A DNA stretch of 64,000 nucleotides from Cohnella terricola (lineage in GTDB: Bacteria > Bacillota > Bacilli > Paenibacillales > Paenibacillaceae), in the NCBI RefSeq assembly GCF_007786475.1, contig NZ_VNJJ01000008.1, positions 62,001 to 126,000 of the forward strand. The letters are read 5' to 3'. Made by a program: the position numbers and the translations under genes. A model generated the notes under the pieces. The model was not told where the DNA came from. It saw only the letters and a list, made by a program, of their open reading frames with translations, and made no database searches. Positions 1 to 9,037 of this stretch are shown piece after piece. Position 1 is the stretch's first letter. Each line of letters starts with the position of its first letter.

Positions 1-1
1 C

Positions 2-844
2 TATCCCTCTGTTCGGGTAATCGAAGCCTGGGATGGTCCGGATGGGTACTCGGACGACCGGGAGCATGAGATCCGGGAAGAGCAGTACATTCTAGGGTTG
101 CTGAAGGGTGAACAAGTGAGTCACTTTTACTCTAGCGAGTTTTATGGCAGGCATATGAGCGTCGCTTTAGGCGCGGTGGACCGGCGGGTGGATGAAGCTC
201 GCCAGCATGTACCGGTATCGGCCACAATGGTCCGTTCCGATCCTTACAAATATCGGGATTTTGTTAGTGAAATCGTGTACAGGGATTTAATCACGAAAGT
301 GGTTTTTGTGGGAGCGATGTCGACCGGGAAATCAACGATTACCGAAGCATTAGCCCAGCAGTACCGGACAACTTATGCAAGCGAGTACGGGCGGGATTAT
401 TGGACCGAGCATCAGGTGGACCGCAGAATCGGCTTCGATGCCTTTGATGAAATCGCCGTGGGCCATATCGAGAGGGAAGAGCGGGCAATGCTTAAAGCAA
501 ACCGGTATCTCTTTGTCGATACCAATGCGATTACCACTTATATGTTTGCCTTGGATTATCACGGACGTGCTCCGGAACTCCTAACCCGGATCGCCCTGGA
601 AAACGCGCAGCGGTATGATTTGTTTTTCCTTTGCGACGACGATATTCCTTACGACGATACATGGGATCGCAGTGGGGATCAGAAGCGGCATATCTTTCAT
701 AAGCAAATCATCGCGGATTTGAAGGAGCGACGAATTCCCTTTATCACTCTAAGGGGAACATTGGAGGAGCGTATGCGCAAGGTAGACGAAGTGTTGGCGA
801 AATTTGAGCCTTATAGCAACTATTTCGGAGAGCGGAACGATTAA
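2..844 (+). CDS. nadR: NadR-like NMN adenylyltransferase / ribosylnicotinamide kinase (5' end outside window)
   Basis: The frame is open back to base 2 with no start codon needed, so the gene begins upstream of the window. The visible part holds the end of a nucleotidyltransferase domain (segment VSATMVRSDPYKYRDFV, as in NadR) followed by a P-loop kinase domain with Walker A GAMSTGKST. Family knowledge: NadR-type proteins make NAD from NMN and phosphorylate ribosylnicotinamide in the cytoplasm. It is followed 21 bp later by a NUDIX gene and then a PARG-type gene, so the three probably form an operon for NAD and ADP-ribose turnover. An N-terminal DNA-binding domain cannot be assessed because that part is missing here. 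The family call is firm; exact substrate preference is inferred. Confidence 0.85.
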   Translation, partial: YPSVRVIEAWDGPDGYSDDREHEIREEQYILGLLKGEQVSHFYSSEFYGRHMSVALGAVDRRVDEARQHVPVSATMVRSDPYKYRDFVSEIVYRDLITKVVFVGAMSTGKSTITEALAQQYRTTYASEYGRDYWTEHQVDRRIGFDAFDEIAVGHIEREERAMLKANRYLFVDTNAITTYMFALDYHGRAPELLTRIALENAQRYDLFFLCDDDIPYDDTWDRSGDQKRHIFHKQIIADLKERRIPFITLRGTLEERMRKVDEVLAKFEPYSNYFGERND

Positions 845-865
845 AGAACCAGGGAGGCGAAGCCG

Positions 866-1756
866 TTGGATTTGTTGGACCGCAACGGACTTACGGAACG
901 TGAATTTTTGGAGCAGTACCGGGCAGGTGATTACGAGCGGCCTTCGGTAGCGGCGGACATGGTTATTTTCACCGTCACGAACTTAGAGGCGGACAGCTAC
1001 CGCAAACTCCCCGAAAAAGAGCTGCGAATTCTGCTTATTCGCAGAGGGGGGCATCCCTTCCTGGGAAAATGGGCGCTGCCGGGCGGCTTCGTCCGACCGG
1101 AAGAGTCCGCGGAGCAGACTGCGGCGAGAGAGCTTCGTGAGGAAACCGGGGTTAATGACGTTTACTTGGAGCAGTTGTACACCTTCAGCGATATTGGACG
1201 GGATCCCCGTACATGGGTGATGAGCTGCAGCTATATGGCCTTGGTCGACAGCGGCCGGTTTCAGTTAAAGGCGGGAGACGATGCCGACGATGCCGCCTGG
1301 TTCAAGGTAAGCTATCGGCTACTGCGGGAGCAAAAGGAATTGATCGGCGAAGGATATGTTAAAACATTGACATTCGAGCTCAAGCTCAGCACCGAAAGAG
1401 AGGAGCTTAATGCGGTTGTAAATCGGATTGTCACGGCAAAACCGACCTCGAGGTCAACCGTCTATTCTATCGTGGCGAATGACGGGTTGGCTTTCGATCA
1501 TGCAAAAATGGTTGCCTGCGCGATCGAACGGCTGCGGAAAAAAACGAATGATACCGATATTGCCCTGCACTTGATGCCGAAGCTTTTTACCTTGACAGAA
1601 CTGCAGCAAGTGTACGAAGTGATATTGGACAAAGAGCTGCTGAAGGCTGCCTTCCGGCGCAAGGTGGCCGATCTCGTGGCGGAGACCGATCACTACACGG
1701 AGAATGCGGGACACCGGCCTTCTCGTTTATATCGAAGAAATTGGGAGGAAACTTGA
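866..1756 (+). CDS. NUDIX hydrolase with C-terminal NrtR-like region
   Basis: TTG start behind AGGGAGGCG. Residues about 73-95 contain a complete NUDIX box (G-x5-E-x7-REL-REE-TGV), so the metal-binding glutamates are present and hydrolase activity is plausible. The C-terminal part (about residues 165-290) resembles the winged-helix-like region of the NrtR/ADP-ribose-binding branch, which in other bacteria regulates NAD genes. At 296 residues it is longer than a simple NUDIX enzyme. It sits between nadR and a PARG-type gene, which fits ADP-ribose or a related nucleotide as ligand or substrate. Whether it is enzyme, regulator or both cannot be settled from sequence alone. Confidence 0.8.
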   Translation: MDLLDRNGLTEREFLEQYRAGDYERPSVAADMVIFTVTNLEADSYRKLPEKELRILLIRRGGHPFLGKWALPGGFVRPEESAEQTAARELREETGVNDVYLEQLYTFSDIGRDPRTWVMSCSYMALVDSGRFQLKAGDDADDAAWFKVSYRLLREQKELIGEGYVKTLTFELKLSTEREELNAVVNRIVTAKPTSRSTVYSIVANDGLAFDHAKMVACAIERLRKKTNDTDIALHLMPKLFTLTELQQVYEVILDKELLKAAFRRKVADLVAETDHYTENAGHRPSRLYRRNWEET

Positions 1757-1757
1757 A

Positions 1758-2582
1758 ATGAACCGAAAAGAAATAGCAGAAGAAACTTTACTGTTACAGC
1801 GGCAAGGCTTTTATAAATATGAGGGGCACCGGGTAGAATTCGCCGAGCTGCAAAAGCATTCGGAGGAAAACAGCGGACTGATAACGCCGGAACACGGGCA
1901 GGCGCTCGTGCGAGAAAGTGCCGGTTTGCTTCGGCGGTCGCAAGCTGCCGTTTATTCTGTCGTCAATGAAGCTACGGTGAAGGCGATTTTGGATTTTGCG
2001 GAGGCAGGGAAGGAACGGGTCGGTGTACTCAACTTTGCCAGCGCCAAAAATCCGGGGGGCGGTTTCTTAAACGGTGCGATGGCTCAGGAGGAAAGCCTTG
2101 CAGCATCCAGCGGATTATACGAAACGCAGTTGCGCAATGAAGGCTACTATAAGGCGAATCGGGCTTGCCAATCGATGATGTATACGGATTACGCCATCTA
2201 TTCACCGGATGTGGTATTTTTTCGCAACGAGAAGTTTGAACTTATCAAGCGGCCGGTGACCGCTTCGGTACTGACGCTGCCCGCCGTGAATTATGGGCAG
2301 GTTCAACTTAAAGGAGAAGACTCCCAGAAGGCGGAACGCGTGATGAAAGACCGAATGCGTCTGGCCCTGGCGATATTTGCTCATATGAACAATGACAACC
2401 TTATCTTGGGAGCTTATGGCTGCGGGGTATTCCGGAACGATCCTGTGAAGGTGGCCGGGTGGTGGCGGGAGCTTTTGGAAGACGAAGATCTGGGATCGCT
2501 GTTTTCGGAAATTAGGTTTGCTGTATTGGATACTTCCAAAGACAAAAATTGCATAAATGCTTTTGAGAAGGAGTTCAAATAA
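1758..2582 (+). CDS. bacterial-type poly(ADP-ribose) glycohydrolase (TIGR02452/DUF2263 family)
   Basis: The start is the ATG at 1758, right after the NUDIX stop and behind GGGAGGAAAC; a longer reading from 1704 would overlap the NUDIX gene. The 274-residue product carries the PARG signature GGGFLNGAMAQEES at about residues 103-116, where the two glutamates are the catalytic pair in characterised bacterial PARGs, and a C-terminal YGCGVFRNDP segment typical of the family. The expected reaction is release of ADP-ribose from ADP-ribosylated targets. With nadR and the NUDIX gene upstream, the product could be recycled towards NAD. The family call is strong; the target of the glycohydrolase is unknown. 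Confidence 0.85.
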   Translation: MNRKEIAEETLLLQRQGFYKYEGHRVEFAELQKHSEENSGLITPEHGQALVRESAGLLRRSQAAVYSVVNEATVKAILDFAEAGKERVGVLNFASAKNPGGGFLNGAMAQEESLAASSGLYETQLRNEGYYKANRACQSMMYTDYAIYSPDVVFFRNEKFELIKRPVTASVLTLPAVNYGQVQLKGEDSQKAERVMKDRMRLALAIFAHMNNDNLILGAYGCGVFRNDPVKVAGWWRELLEDEDLGSLFSEIRFAVLDTSKDKNCINAFEKEFK

Positions 2583-2599
2583 AAGGTCGGGCGAGATGA

Positions 2600-2677
2600 G
2601 CTCAGATATTCATTCTCCGCGCGCAGCCTAAGAAGTTCGTCTTCCACACTTTGTTCTCTAGTTCGGGGTCTCCCCTT
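2600..2677 (-). pseudogene. IS3-family OrfA remnant
   Basis: In the same minus-strand frame as the dehydrogenase scrap, about 25 residues read KGRPRTREQSVEDELLRLRA then ENEYL, the pattern of the coiled-coil end of IS3-family OrfA (xEQELxxLRxENAYL). Similarity stops after that and no orfB or terminal inverted repeats were seen. This is a short match, so the call is moderate. Confidence 0.45.
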
Positions 2678-2857
2678 CAAGGCATCCAACGTCTCCTCGA
2701 AAGGAAAGACGCGATCGATGACGGGTTTGATCCGATGGTTGTCCAACACCCGGTTAACGGCTTGAAAGTGAGCGCGGCTACCGAGAGCAATTCTTCGAAG
2801 AGTAAACACGTTTGAAGCAAGGGCACTGATCGGGAGAGTGGTCACATCGTTCGCCAA
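2678..2857 (-). pseudogene. C-terminal remnant of a zinc-type alcohol dehydrogenase
   Basis: Reading the minus strand from 2857 gives about 60 residues ending in HRIKPVIDRVFPFEETLDAL, which matches the C-terminus of MDR-superfamily zinc alcohol dehydrogenases/quinone reductases. The rest of the enzyme is absent on both sides. The remnant runs in frame straight into a piece that looks like an IS3 transposase, so this is the scar of an old insertion or deletion. No function is expected. Confidence 0.55.
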
Positions 2858-2932
2858 CCAACCTCTTACATTGAAACAAGCGGATAGGAAAATAGGAATG
2901 GATGAAAACGATGGAAGTGCGGAGGTAATAAC

Positions 2933-4300
2933 TTGAGATATGAATTTGTGATTATCGGTGCGGGAGTAGCGGGTATTTTTGCTGCGCTTGAGTTAAAGAA
3001 GAAGGGGCGCAACGTATTCATTATCGACAAAGGCAAATTGCTGAAAGATCGAGATTGTCCTTCCGATCAGAACAAGGAGTGTAACTGCGATACTTGCGAC
3101 AAGTACGTGGGCTTCGGAGGCTTGGGTTTATCGGAAGGAAAGTTTAACTATACAAACGATTTCGGAGGAGATCTTGAGCGTAAAGTCGGATATGAACGGG
3201 CGCTAGAGCTGATGAACGAAGTGGATGACGTGTTAACTGCTCACGGCGGAAACCGGGCGCAGATTTACAGCACCTATGACTCGGAGTTGACTGCTCGAGC
3301 ACAGGAAGTGGGCTTCGGAATTTTATCAACAAGAACGCGTCATCTTGGGACGGATCTGTCTCGGATGATTTTGCGAGAATTTTATGAAGAACTAAAGCTA
3401 GGAACTGACTTCTGCTTCCAAATGGAGGTTCGAGCGATGATCCCGCAAGCGGCGGGAGGCTTCGAGTTGATCTTGGAGAATGGAGAGGTTGTCCAAGCGG
3501 ATACGATTCTCCTCGCGACCGGTCGTAGCGGTAACGAGTGGCTCGCGCGGCAATGCGATATTCTTGGCATCGAACGGGGAGAAACGCGGATTGATCTCGG
3601 GCTGCGAATCGAAATGCGAGGCGACCAGCTAAATTCGATTCTTAGTCGATCTGTGGAAACTAAATTGCATTATGAAGGTAACGGATATTCGGCGACAACA
3701 TATTGCATGAACCCGCGGGGACGGGTGATCCTCAAGAAACAGGAAAGACTCGCGATGCCGGACGGACAAAATTACCGGGAGCAAAAGGACGGAGGGACTT
3801 CGAATTTGAACTTCACTTTATTCGTACCGTCCTTTTTCCCATCGCTGGCAGAAGCGGACCGCTACCTTCACGACGTTGTCGGTAAAATTAATCGTGGACG
3901 TTCTCGTATTGCAGCGCAGCGACTTCGGGATCTTCAAGGGGTCCGAAGTTCCAATAACCTAGTATCGGATCGAGAGTCTAGCACCGTCATTCCAACTCTC
4001 GAAGCGGAGTTTACGGACCTGAGGTCAGAAGTGCCTGAGTTATACGTTCGTGCGACGCTCGAATTTTTGGACGCCTTAGAGAGGTTGATTCGCGAACCAA
4101 TCGACAAGGAGACGATATTATACGCGATTGATGGCAAGCTGTACTCGCCGGGCATCAAGACTGATGAACGATTCGAGACCCAGATTCCTCGAATGTTTGC
4201 AATAGGAGACTGCTCCGGCACGACCCATTCTCTGTCACAGACAGCGGCAAGCGGCCTCTATGTCGGAAGATTGTTGTCAACAGAACCTCGACTAGATTAG
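2933..4300 (+). CDS. FAD-dependent oxidoreductase (COG2509-like)
   Basis: TTG start 7 bp behind GGAGGTAA. The N-terminus has the dinucleotide-binding fold signature IIGAGVAGIFAALE followed by an acidic residue region typical of FAD binding, and the C-terminus has the second FAD motif (MFAIGDCSGTTHSLSQTAASG). A cysteine cluster (CNCDTC, about residues 49-54) lies after the first fold and could bind a metal or form a disulfide. The 455-residue length fits the family of uncharacterised flavin dehydrogenases grouped as COG2509. There is no obvious partner: upstream is gene debris and downstream is a convergent truncated gene. Substrate unknown. Confidence 0.75.
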   Translation: MRYEFVIIGAGVAGIFAALELKKKGRNVFIIDKGKLLKDRDCPSDQNKECNCDTCDKYVGFGGLGLSEGKFNYTNDFGGDLERKVGYERALELMNEVDDVLTAHGGNRAQIYSTYDSELTARAQEVGFGILSTRTRHLGTDLSRMILREFYEELKLGTDFCFQMEVRAMIPQAAGGFELILENGEVVQADTILLATGRSGNEWLARQCDILGIERGETRIDLGLRIEMRGDQLNSILSRSVETKLHYEGNGYSATTYCMNPRGRVILKKQERLAMPDGQNYREQKDGGTSNLNFTLFVPSFFPSLAEADRYLHDVVGKINRGRSRIAAQRLRDLQGVRSSNNLVSDRESSTVIPTLEAEFTDLRSEVPELYVRATLEFLDALERLIREPIDKETILYAIDGKLYSPGIKTDERFETQIPRMFAIGDCSGTTHSLSQTAASGLYVGRLLSTEPRLD

Positions 4301-4354
4301 GTTCAAGACCATATGTGACGGCGAAAAACTTCTTTTCCTCTAAATAATCCCGCT

Positions 4355-4789
4355 TTATTTTGCGGTAAACCGGAACGTTTTGACGACTTTTGGAACGTTG
4401 TCGTTCACCATACGCTTTATTAGTCTAATCTGTTTGCCGTATTTTCGATAATCATAGTCGTTGCCGGTTTTATTGAGAAACTCGTAAGGAAGCTCTTCCG
4501 GCGTCAAATAGGCAAAAGTGTTCCCGTTGCGGCTGGCAAGCATCACATAAGGAGAATCTTTGTAGCCTTTTTTGCGCCATTGTTGCAAGGTCATCCGGAA
4601 GACGTATATACCGAGAACCTCTTGATATACTTTCCCTTTGTACTTAAAACGGAAAAGTAGGGCACACCGCGCATCTCCGGGATGATTTGTCCTTTTTACG
4701 ACGATATAAGGTTTCCACCATCTCGGAAGTTTAAGCGAGAAACTGTATTTTGGGTCAGCGTACATCCAGAAACGATCGACGATAACCAC
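4355..4789 (-). pseudogene. uncharacterised protein that has probably lost its N-terminus
   Basis: The minus-strand frame gives 144 residues starting MYADPKYSFSLKLPRWWKPY if the ATG at 4765 is used, or 8 more with the GTG at 4789. The only purine-rich ribosome binding site, GAGGAGG, touches the GTG, and an in-frame TAG lies three codons further up. Family-like proteins (secreted, PsbP/stalk-domain-associated modules with a DPxYxFSLxLPxxW opening) normally have a signal peptide or other domain before this segment, and none is present. I therefore read it as a 5'-truncated gene next to other debris. It could still be expressed as a short cytoplasmic protein. Confidence 0.4.
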
Positions 4790-4858
4790 CTCCTCAAACT
4801 AATCAAGGCTGGACGATTATCATCAGGATATTCACTTTTATTTGCTAGTGATTGTGCG

Positions 4859-5048
4859 TTAGCTGAACCGCTTGATATCACTCACCGGAGAGAAGCCGAA
4901 CAGGCGCGCATATTCCCGGCTGAATTGGGAAGGGCTCTCATAGCCTACCTCGAACGCGATATCTGCCACATGGGTAGATTCGGTTAACAGGCAGGCCTAC
5001 CAGTCTGACGGCTGCATCGAGGAGAGCATGATTCATTTTGCCTACGAA
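4859..5048 (-). pseudogene. decayed AraC-family regulator
   Basis: On the minus strand the segment ending with TAA at 4859-4861 reads THVADIAFEVGYESPSQFSR then EYARLFGFSPVSDIKRFS, the last helix-turn-helix of an AraC regulator with an AraC_N-type sensor. Just upstream, in another frame, MNHALLDAAVRLVGL matches the middle of that sensor domain. The part between the two is missing, so the gene has lost sequence internally and has a frameshift. Nothing clear remains between 5049 and 5229. No function is expected. Confidence 0.55.
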
Positions 5049-5229
5049 TAGCCCTCTGTGATATCTATTTCAATTGCGTGAAGAACTGGAAGCGAACAAG
5101 GACATTAGCTTCCGAACTGATTTTGTATCCTAGCCACGAAATCGAAAGCGGCGTTCAGCATGTCGCTGTATTAAAATGCTAGCCGGGTGGAAATAACTGA
5201 ATCGTATAGCTGTCGAAGGAGGCTCAGCG

Positions 5230-6720
5230 TTGTCGGATCATATTCAATCACATTCTGAGAGTCCCTTATTTACAAATAGCGAGTCTGATGTTTTTGTCCA
5301 ACAACTGGTAAATGAAATTGGGAATCCACCCGACTTAAAATACCTTGCGTTAGAGCTGCGCCCAGGTATTCTAGGGAGTTATTTATTCATCGAGACGTTA
5401 GTGGACAAAAATAAAATCGAAGATAACGTTCTTAAATTTTTATCGGAAAGTCGATTACTCGACGTATCAGAGAGCGTGTCGGATCTAATGGAAACGTTGA
5501 AGAGCAGAATCCCTGTTGCCTCGATTTCAAAGGTCTTCGATTTGATCTCCTGCGCGCAAGGGCTTCTGAAGGGAATGTGCCTGCTCGTCATTCCCGGGGC
5601 TGATCATGTGCTTATGCTGGATGTAGCAAAATCTCATCATCGTACGGTAACGGAGCCCAAAACGGAAACGACTGTACAGGGGCCGAACGAGGCATTTAAT
5701 GAAGACCTATTAACCAGCATCGGCCTGATACGCCAAAGAATCCTCACTGCAGACTTGCGATTCGAGCAAATGAAGATCGGTAAATCCACCGAAACGAAAG
5801 TGTGGATTTGCTACATTCAAGATCTCGCGTCGGACGAAATCCTTAATGAGTTCCGCATCAGGATTCGTTCAATAAAGGCGGATAGCATATTGGACAGTAC
5901 CTATGTAGAAGAGTGGATCCAAGATAAAACATTCACGCCTTTTCCGACACTTATGAAAACAGAGCGGCCCGATGTTCTGGCTTCTCACCTGTTGGAAGGA
6001 CGTGTTGCGGTAGTGGTGGATGGCACCCCGTTCACGCTGATCGGCCCCGTCACTTTTATGCAGTTTTTTACTTCGCCGGAAGACTATTATCAACGAGCGG
6101 ACATCGCCACTTTTTTGCTCTGGATCCGATTTCTTGCCTATTTATTCGCCGTATTCGTCCCTTCCCTCTACATTGCCGCTTCCTTATATCATCATTCCCT
6201 GCTCCCTCCCACGCTTCTTGTCAGTCTATCGGCTCAGAGGGAAGGGGTGCCTTTCCCCTCCTATGTGGAGGCTTTTTTGATGATGGTGCTTTTTGAAATG
6301 CTGCGCGAAGCTGGCCTCCGTATGCCGCGGATTTCCGGTCAAGCGATCGCGATCGTCGGGGCGCTTGTACTGGGGGAAGCGGCGGTTCAGGCCGGGCTCG
6401 TGTCGGCGGCGACGGTTATCGTGGTAGCCGTTACCGCAATCGCGAATTTTGTCACTCCTTTCTACAACTTTGGGATCTCGCAGAGATTTTTGCAATATGC
6501 GTACATGATATTGGCCGGATTTATGGGAATGTTCGGCATATTATGCGGCGTTCTGTTTACCGTCATCCATCTCGCCTCTATCAAATCGTTCGGTGTTCCT
6601 TATCTGGCCCCGATAGCGCCGACATTTCTGTCCGATTGGAAGGATGTTATCCTACGCGTACCGCGGCCATGGATGAAAACGTTGCCCCGCATGAACAAAC
6701 CAAAACGCAAGAAAAGGTGA
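5230..6720 (+). CDS. GerA-family spore germination protein, A subunit
   Basis: TTG start behind GAAGGAGG. The 496-residue protein has a soluble N-terminal half (about 1-280) and a hydrophobic C-terminal half with several membrane segments (about 290-465), ending in a basic tail, as expected for GerAA/GerKA proteins of the spore inner membrane. GerA proteins form, with B and C subunits, the nutrient germinant receptor; both partners follow immediately. The conserved segment VAVVVDGTPFTLIGPV of the family is visible near residue 260. The germinant cannot be told from sequence. Confidence 0.92.
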   Translation: MSDHIQSHSESPLFTNSESDVFVQQLVNEIGNPPDLKYLALELRPGILGSYLFIETLVDKNKIEDNVLKFLSESRLLDVSESVSDLMETLKSRIPVASISKVFDLISCAQGLLKGMCLLVIPGADHVLMLDVAKSHHRTVTEPKTETTVQGPNEAFNEDLLTSIGLIRQRILTADLRFEQMKIGKSTETKVWICYIQDLASDEILNEFRIRIRSIKADSILDSTYVEEWIQDKTFTPFPTLMKTERPDVLASHLLEGRVAVVVDGTPFTLIGPVTFMQFFTSPEDYYQRADIATFLLWIRFLAYLFAVFVPSLYIAASLYHHSLLPPTLLVSLSAQREGVPFPSYVEAFLMMVLFEMLREAGLRMPRISGQAIAIVGALVLGEAAVQAGLVSAATVIVVAVTAIANFVTPFYNFGISQRFLQYAYMILAGFMGMFGILCGVLFTVIHLASIKSFGVPYLAPIAPTFLSDWKDVILRVPRPWMKTLPRMNKPKRKKR

Positions 6721-6725
6721 CAAGC

Positions 6726-7916
6726 ATGAAGGGACAACCAATTATCCAACATGGCAAGCGGTTCCTTATCGTAATAATATTCATCTTAAGTTTCGGTTTG
6801 ACAGGTTGCTGGGATTTGGTGGAAGTCAATCGGCTCGCCATCGTCAACTTTGTCGGTTTGGACAGAAACCCTGTCGACGGGAAGTTTACCGTTTACTATC
6901 AAGTCATTAATCCAACAGGGGTAGCAGCGCAAAAAACGTCAGGCATCAAATCCCCCATTTACACGTATCGGATCGAAGCAAACACATCAACCGACATTGC
7001 CAACAAAATATTCGACATCATTCCAAGGCAGCCTTTCTTCGATCATTATTCGGCGATGATTGTGTCCGAGAGGACTGCGAGAGCAGGCATGAAGGAAATT
7101 CTAGAATTCATGGAGAAACAACGGGACAGGCGCGCTACGGTCACCCTGTTCGTAACCGATGATCCGCTCTCGGATATCATGAAAACCTATATTCCATTGG
7201 AACGATTACCCGGTCACGCCGTTGGCTCTATCAATGAAAGCGAATCAATGCAATCCGGTCGCGCAGGTAAACAGTCGCGGGTTAAAGATTTAGTCGAAAA
7301 TATGGAAAGCGCCGCTTTTACCGTCCTGCCCTTTGTCCGTGTATCCGGCAAAGTGATGCCAAATACCGACCGATATGAAGAAATCGATGCCAATCAGGGG
7401 AATATCGTCCTGCAAGGTGGCGCCGTTTTCAAGCAGGATCGGATGGTAGGAGAATTAACTTTGGATGAAATGCCCTGGTTCTATTTGTTAAACGGGAAGA
7501 TCGGAGTTTTCAATCAATCGCTCATCTTAGATAAGGCACATGTCGGTGTCCAGGCGACAAGAACTTCGGTCCGTAAACAACTGACCATGAGTTCCGGAAG
7601 ACCCATTCTGAAAATCAATATCGAATCGAAGCTCCAAATTGTCGAAAATACGCAAGGTGAGAAATTAACCGTACAAAATTTGGCCAAAATCAAAAAGCAG
7701 TACAACCGGCAAATTTCGGATAAAGCCTACGAGTTCTATGAGAAAGCGAAGCGAAACCAATGGGATCTGCTCGGAATCGAGCAACAGATCATGCTTAAAC
7801 GAGGAAAGCAGTGGAAGGATGCGAAAAAGGACAAGGAAATATGGCACCAAACGAAGCTTGATCTCACCGTAAAATGTACAGTCGATATGGTCGGCATTAC
7901 AATCGATCCGTACTAA
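6726..7916 (+). CDS. Ger(x)C family lipoprotein, germinant receptor C subunit
   Basis: The ATG at 6726, 5 bp after the A-subunit stop, gives a lipoprotein signal with lipobox LTGC; longer readings of the frame lie inside the A gene. The mature part starts CWDLVEVNRLAIVNFVGLD, the hallmark opening of GerAC/GerKC proteins, and the length of 396 residues is normal for the family. It would sit on the outer face of the spore inner membrane as part of the receptor. Gene order here is A-C-B. Confidence 0.92.
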   Translation: MKGQPIIQHGKRFLIVIIFILSFGLTGCWDLVEVNRLAIVNFVGLDRNPVDGKFTVYYQVINPTGVAAQKTSGIKSPIYTYRIEANTSTDIANKIFDIIPRQPFFDHYSAMIVSERTARAGMKEILEFMEKQRDRRATVTLFVTDDPLSDIMKTYIPLERLPGHAVGSINESESMQSGRAGKQSRVKDLVENMESAAFTVLPFVRVSGKVMPNTDRYEEIDANQGNIVLQGGAVFKQDRMVGELTLDEMPWFYLLNGKIGVFNQSLILDKAHVGVQATRTSVRKQLTMSSGRPILKINIESKLQIVENTQGEKLTVQNLAKIKKQYNRQISDKAYEFYEKAKRNQWDLLGIEQQIMLKRGKQWKDAKKDKEIWHQTKLDLTVKCTVDMVGITIDPY

Positions 7917-7933
7917 AGAGAAGAGGAACTAGC

Positions 7934-9037
7934 GTGGAAAACGCACGCATAAGCGGGTGGCAGTTTTTTTTATTGTCGCTGAATTTTATAGTAGGCACTG
8001 CTTTTTTTGTCCGGCCTGGAAGCATTATTGCCGTTTCCAAACAAGACGGCTGGATCGTTCCCTTAATCGCGGGAATATTTGCGGTGTTGATCGCCTGTTT
8101 GTGGTTGACACTGGCGAGTAGAAATCCGGGATTAAGCATCGTGCAGATATGCACGAAGGTAGCCGGGAAATATTTCGGGGGATTCATTGCGCTTCTTTAT
8201 ATTTGGTTTTTCATCCAACTCGCTGGTTGGGTCACCCGTAATCTTGGCGATTTCATGAAGACCATCCTTATGCCTCGTACGCCGATCTCCGTGTTTCACC
8301 TTATGTTTTTAATCGTTGTTTGTTATGCCGTGATCAAAGGCGTAGAGACGATAGCAAGAACGATCGAGTTTTTAGCCCCTTTGGTCGTATTGATTGTCGT
8401 TGTTATTTACTTGTTCACCCTATCTGAATGGAAATGGGAACGTTTCGAGCCCATGTTTCAGGTAAGTACTTGGCAGTTGATAAAAGATTCGCTCCCCGTG
8501 ATCGGTTTTCCTTATATGGAGGCTGTCACGCTTATGATGCTCGTTCCCTATGTCAAAAGCAGAGTCAAAACAGGGCTGCTGCTTGGTATCACAGTGGCGA
8601 CATTGCTGATAAGCGGTATCGTCTTTGTGACGATCGGCGTGCTAGGCGTGACACGTACTTCCCATTTTGCGTACCCGCTATATATCATCGTGCAGGAGCT
8701 TCAAATTGCGGAATTCATCGAACATGTGGAATCGACGATCGTGATCGTCTGGTTGATTTGGATTTTCATTAAACTTTGCATTTCGTATCATTGCGCGGTC
8801 ACAGGAATTTGTCAGCTATTTCGGGTAAGTGATCGAACATGGATCGCGATCCCGCTAGTACTATTCATCTCCGGAATCGCGATTTTGACTCACGAGAATA
8901 TCGTAGACAATATAGCGGTGGACACACGATACATTTTTCAATATACGAGTCTATATGGAATCGTACTCCCCGTTCTGCTTCTTTTCCTGACGTGGATTCG
9001 TCGATTTCGCAAGGGAGAGAGTGGAGGTTCGGCGTGA
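7934..9037 (+). CDS. GerB-type endospore permease, germinant receptor B subunit
   Basis: The GTG at 7934 behind AAGAGGAAC gives VENARISGWQFFLLSLNFIV, the usual opening of GerAB/GerKB proteins; a longer frame from 7874 overlaps the C-subunit gene. The 367-residue protein has about ten membrane segments and belongs to the amino acid-polyamine-cation superfamily branch used for germinant sensing. It completes the A-C-B receptor operon. Confidence 0.92.
   Translation: MENARISGWQFFLLSLNFIVGTAFFVRPGSIIAVSKQDGWIVPLIAGIFAVLIACLWLTLASRNPGLSIVQICTKVAGKYFGGFIALLYIWFFIQLAGWVTRNLGDFMKTILMPRTPISVFHLMFLIVVCYAVIKGVETIARTIEFLAPLVVLIVVVIYLFTLSEWKWERFEPMFQVSTWQLIKDSLPVIGFPYMEAVTLMMLVPYVKSRVKTGLLLGITVATLLISGIVFVTIGVLGVTRTSHFAYPLYIIVQELQIAEFIEHVESTIVIVWLIWIFIKLCISYHCAVTGICQLFRVSDRTWIAIPLVLFISGIAILTHENIVDNIAVDTRYIFQYTSLYGIVLPVLLLFLTWIRRFRKGESGGSA

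Noticed and set aside
4682-4987. Plus-strand 101-codon frame
   Set aside because: It runs antisense through the truncated 4355-4789 gene and the AraC remnant; the minus-strand reading is clearly the meaningful one.
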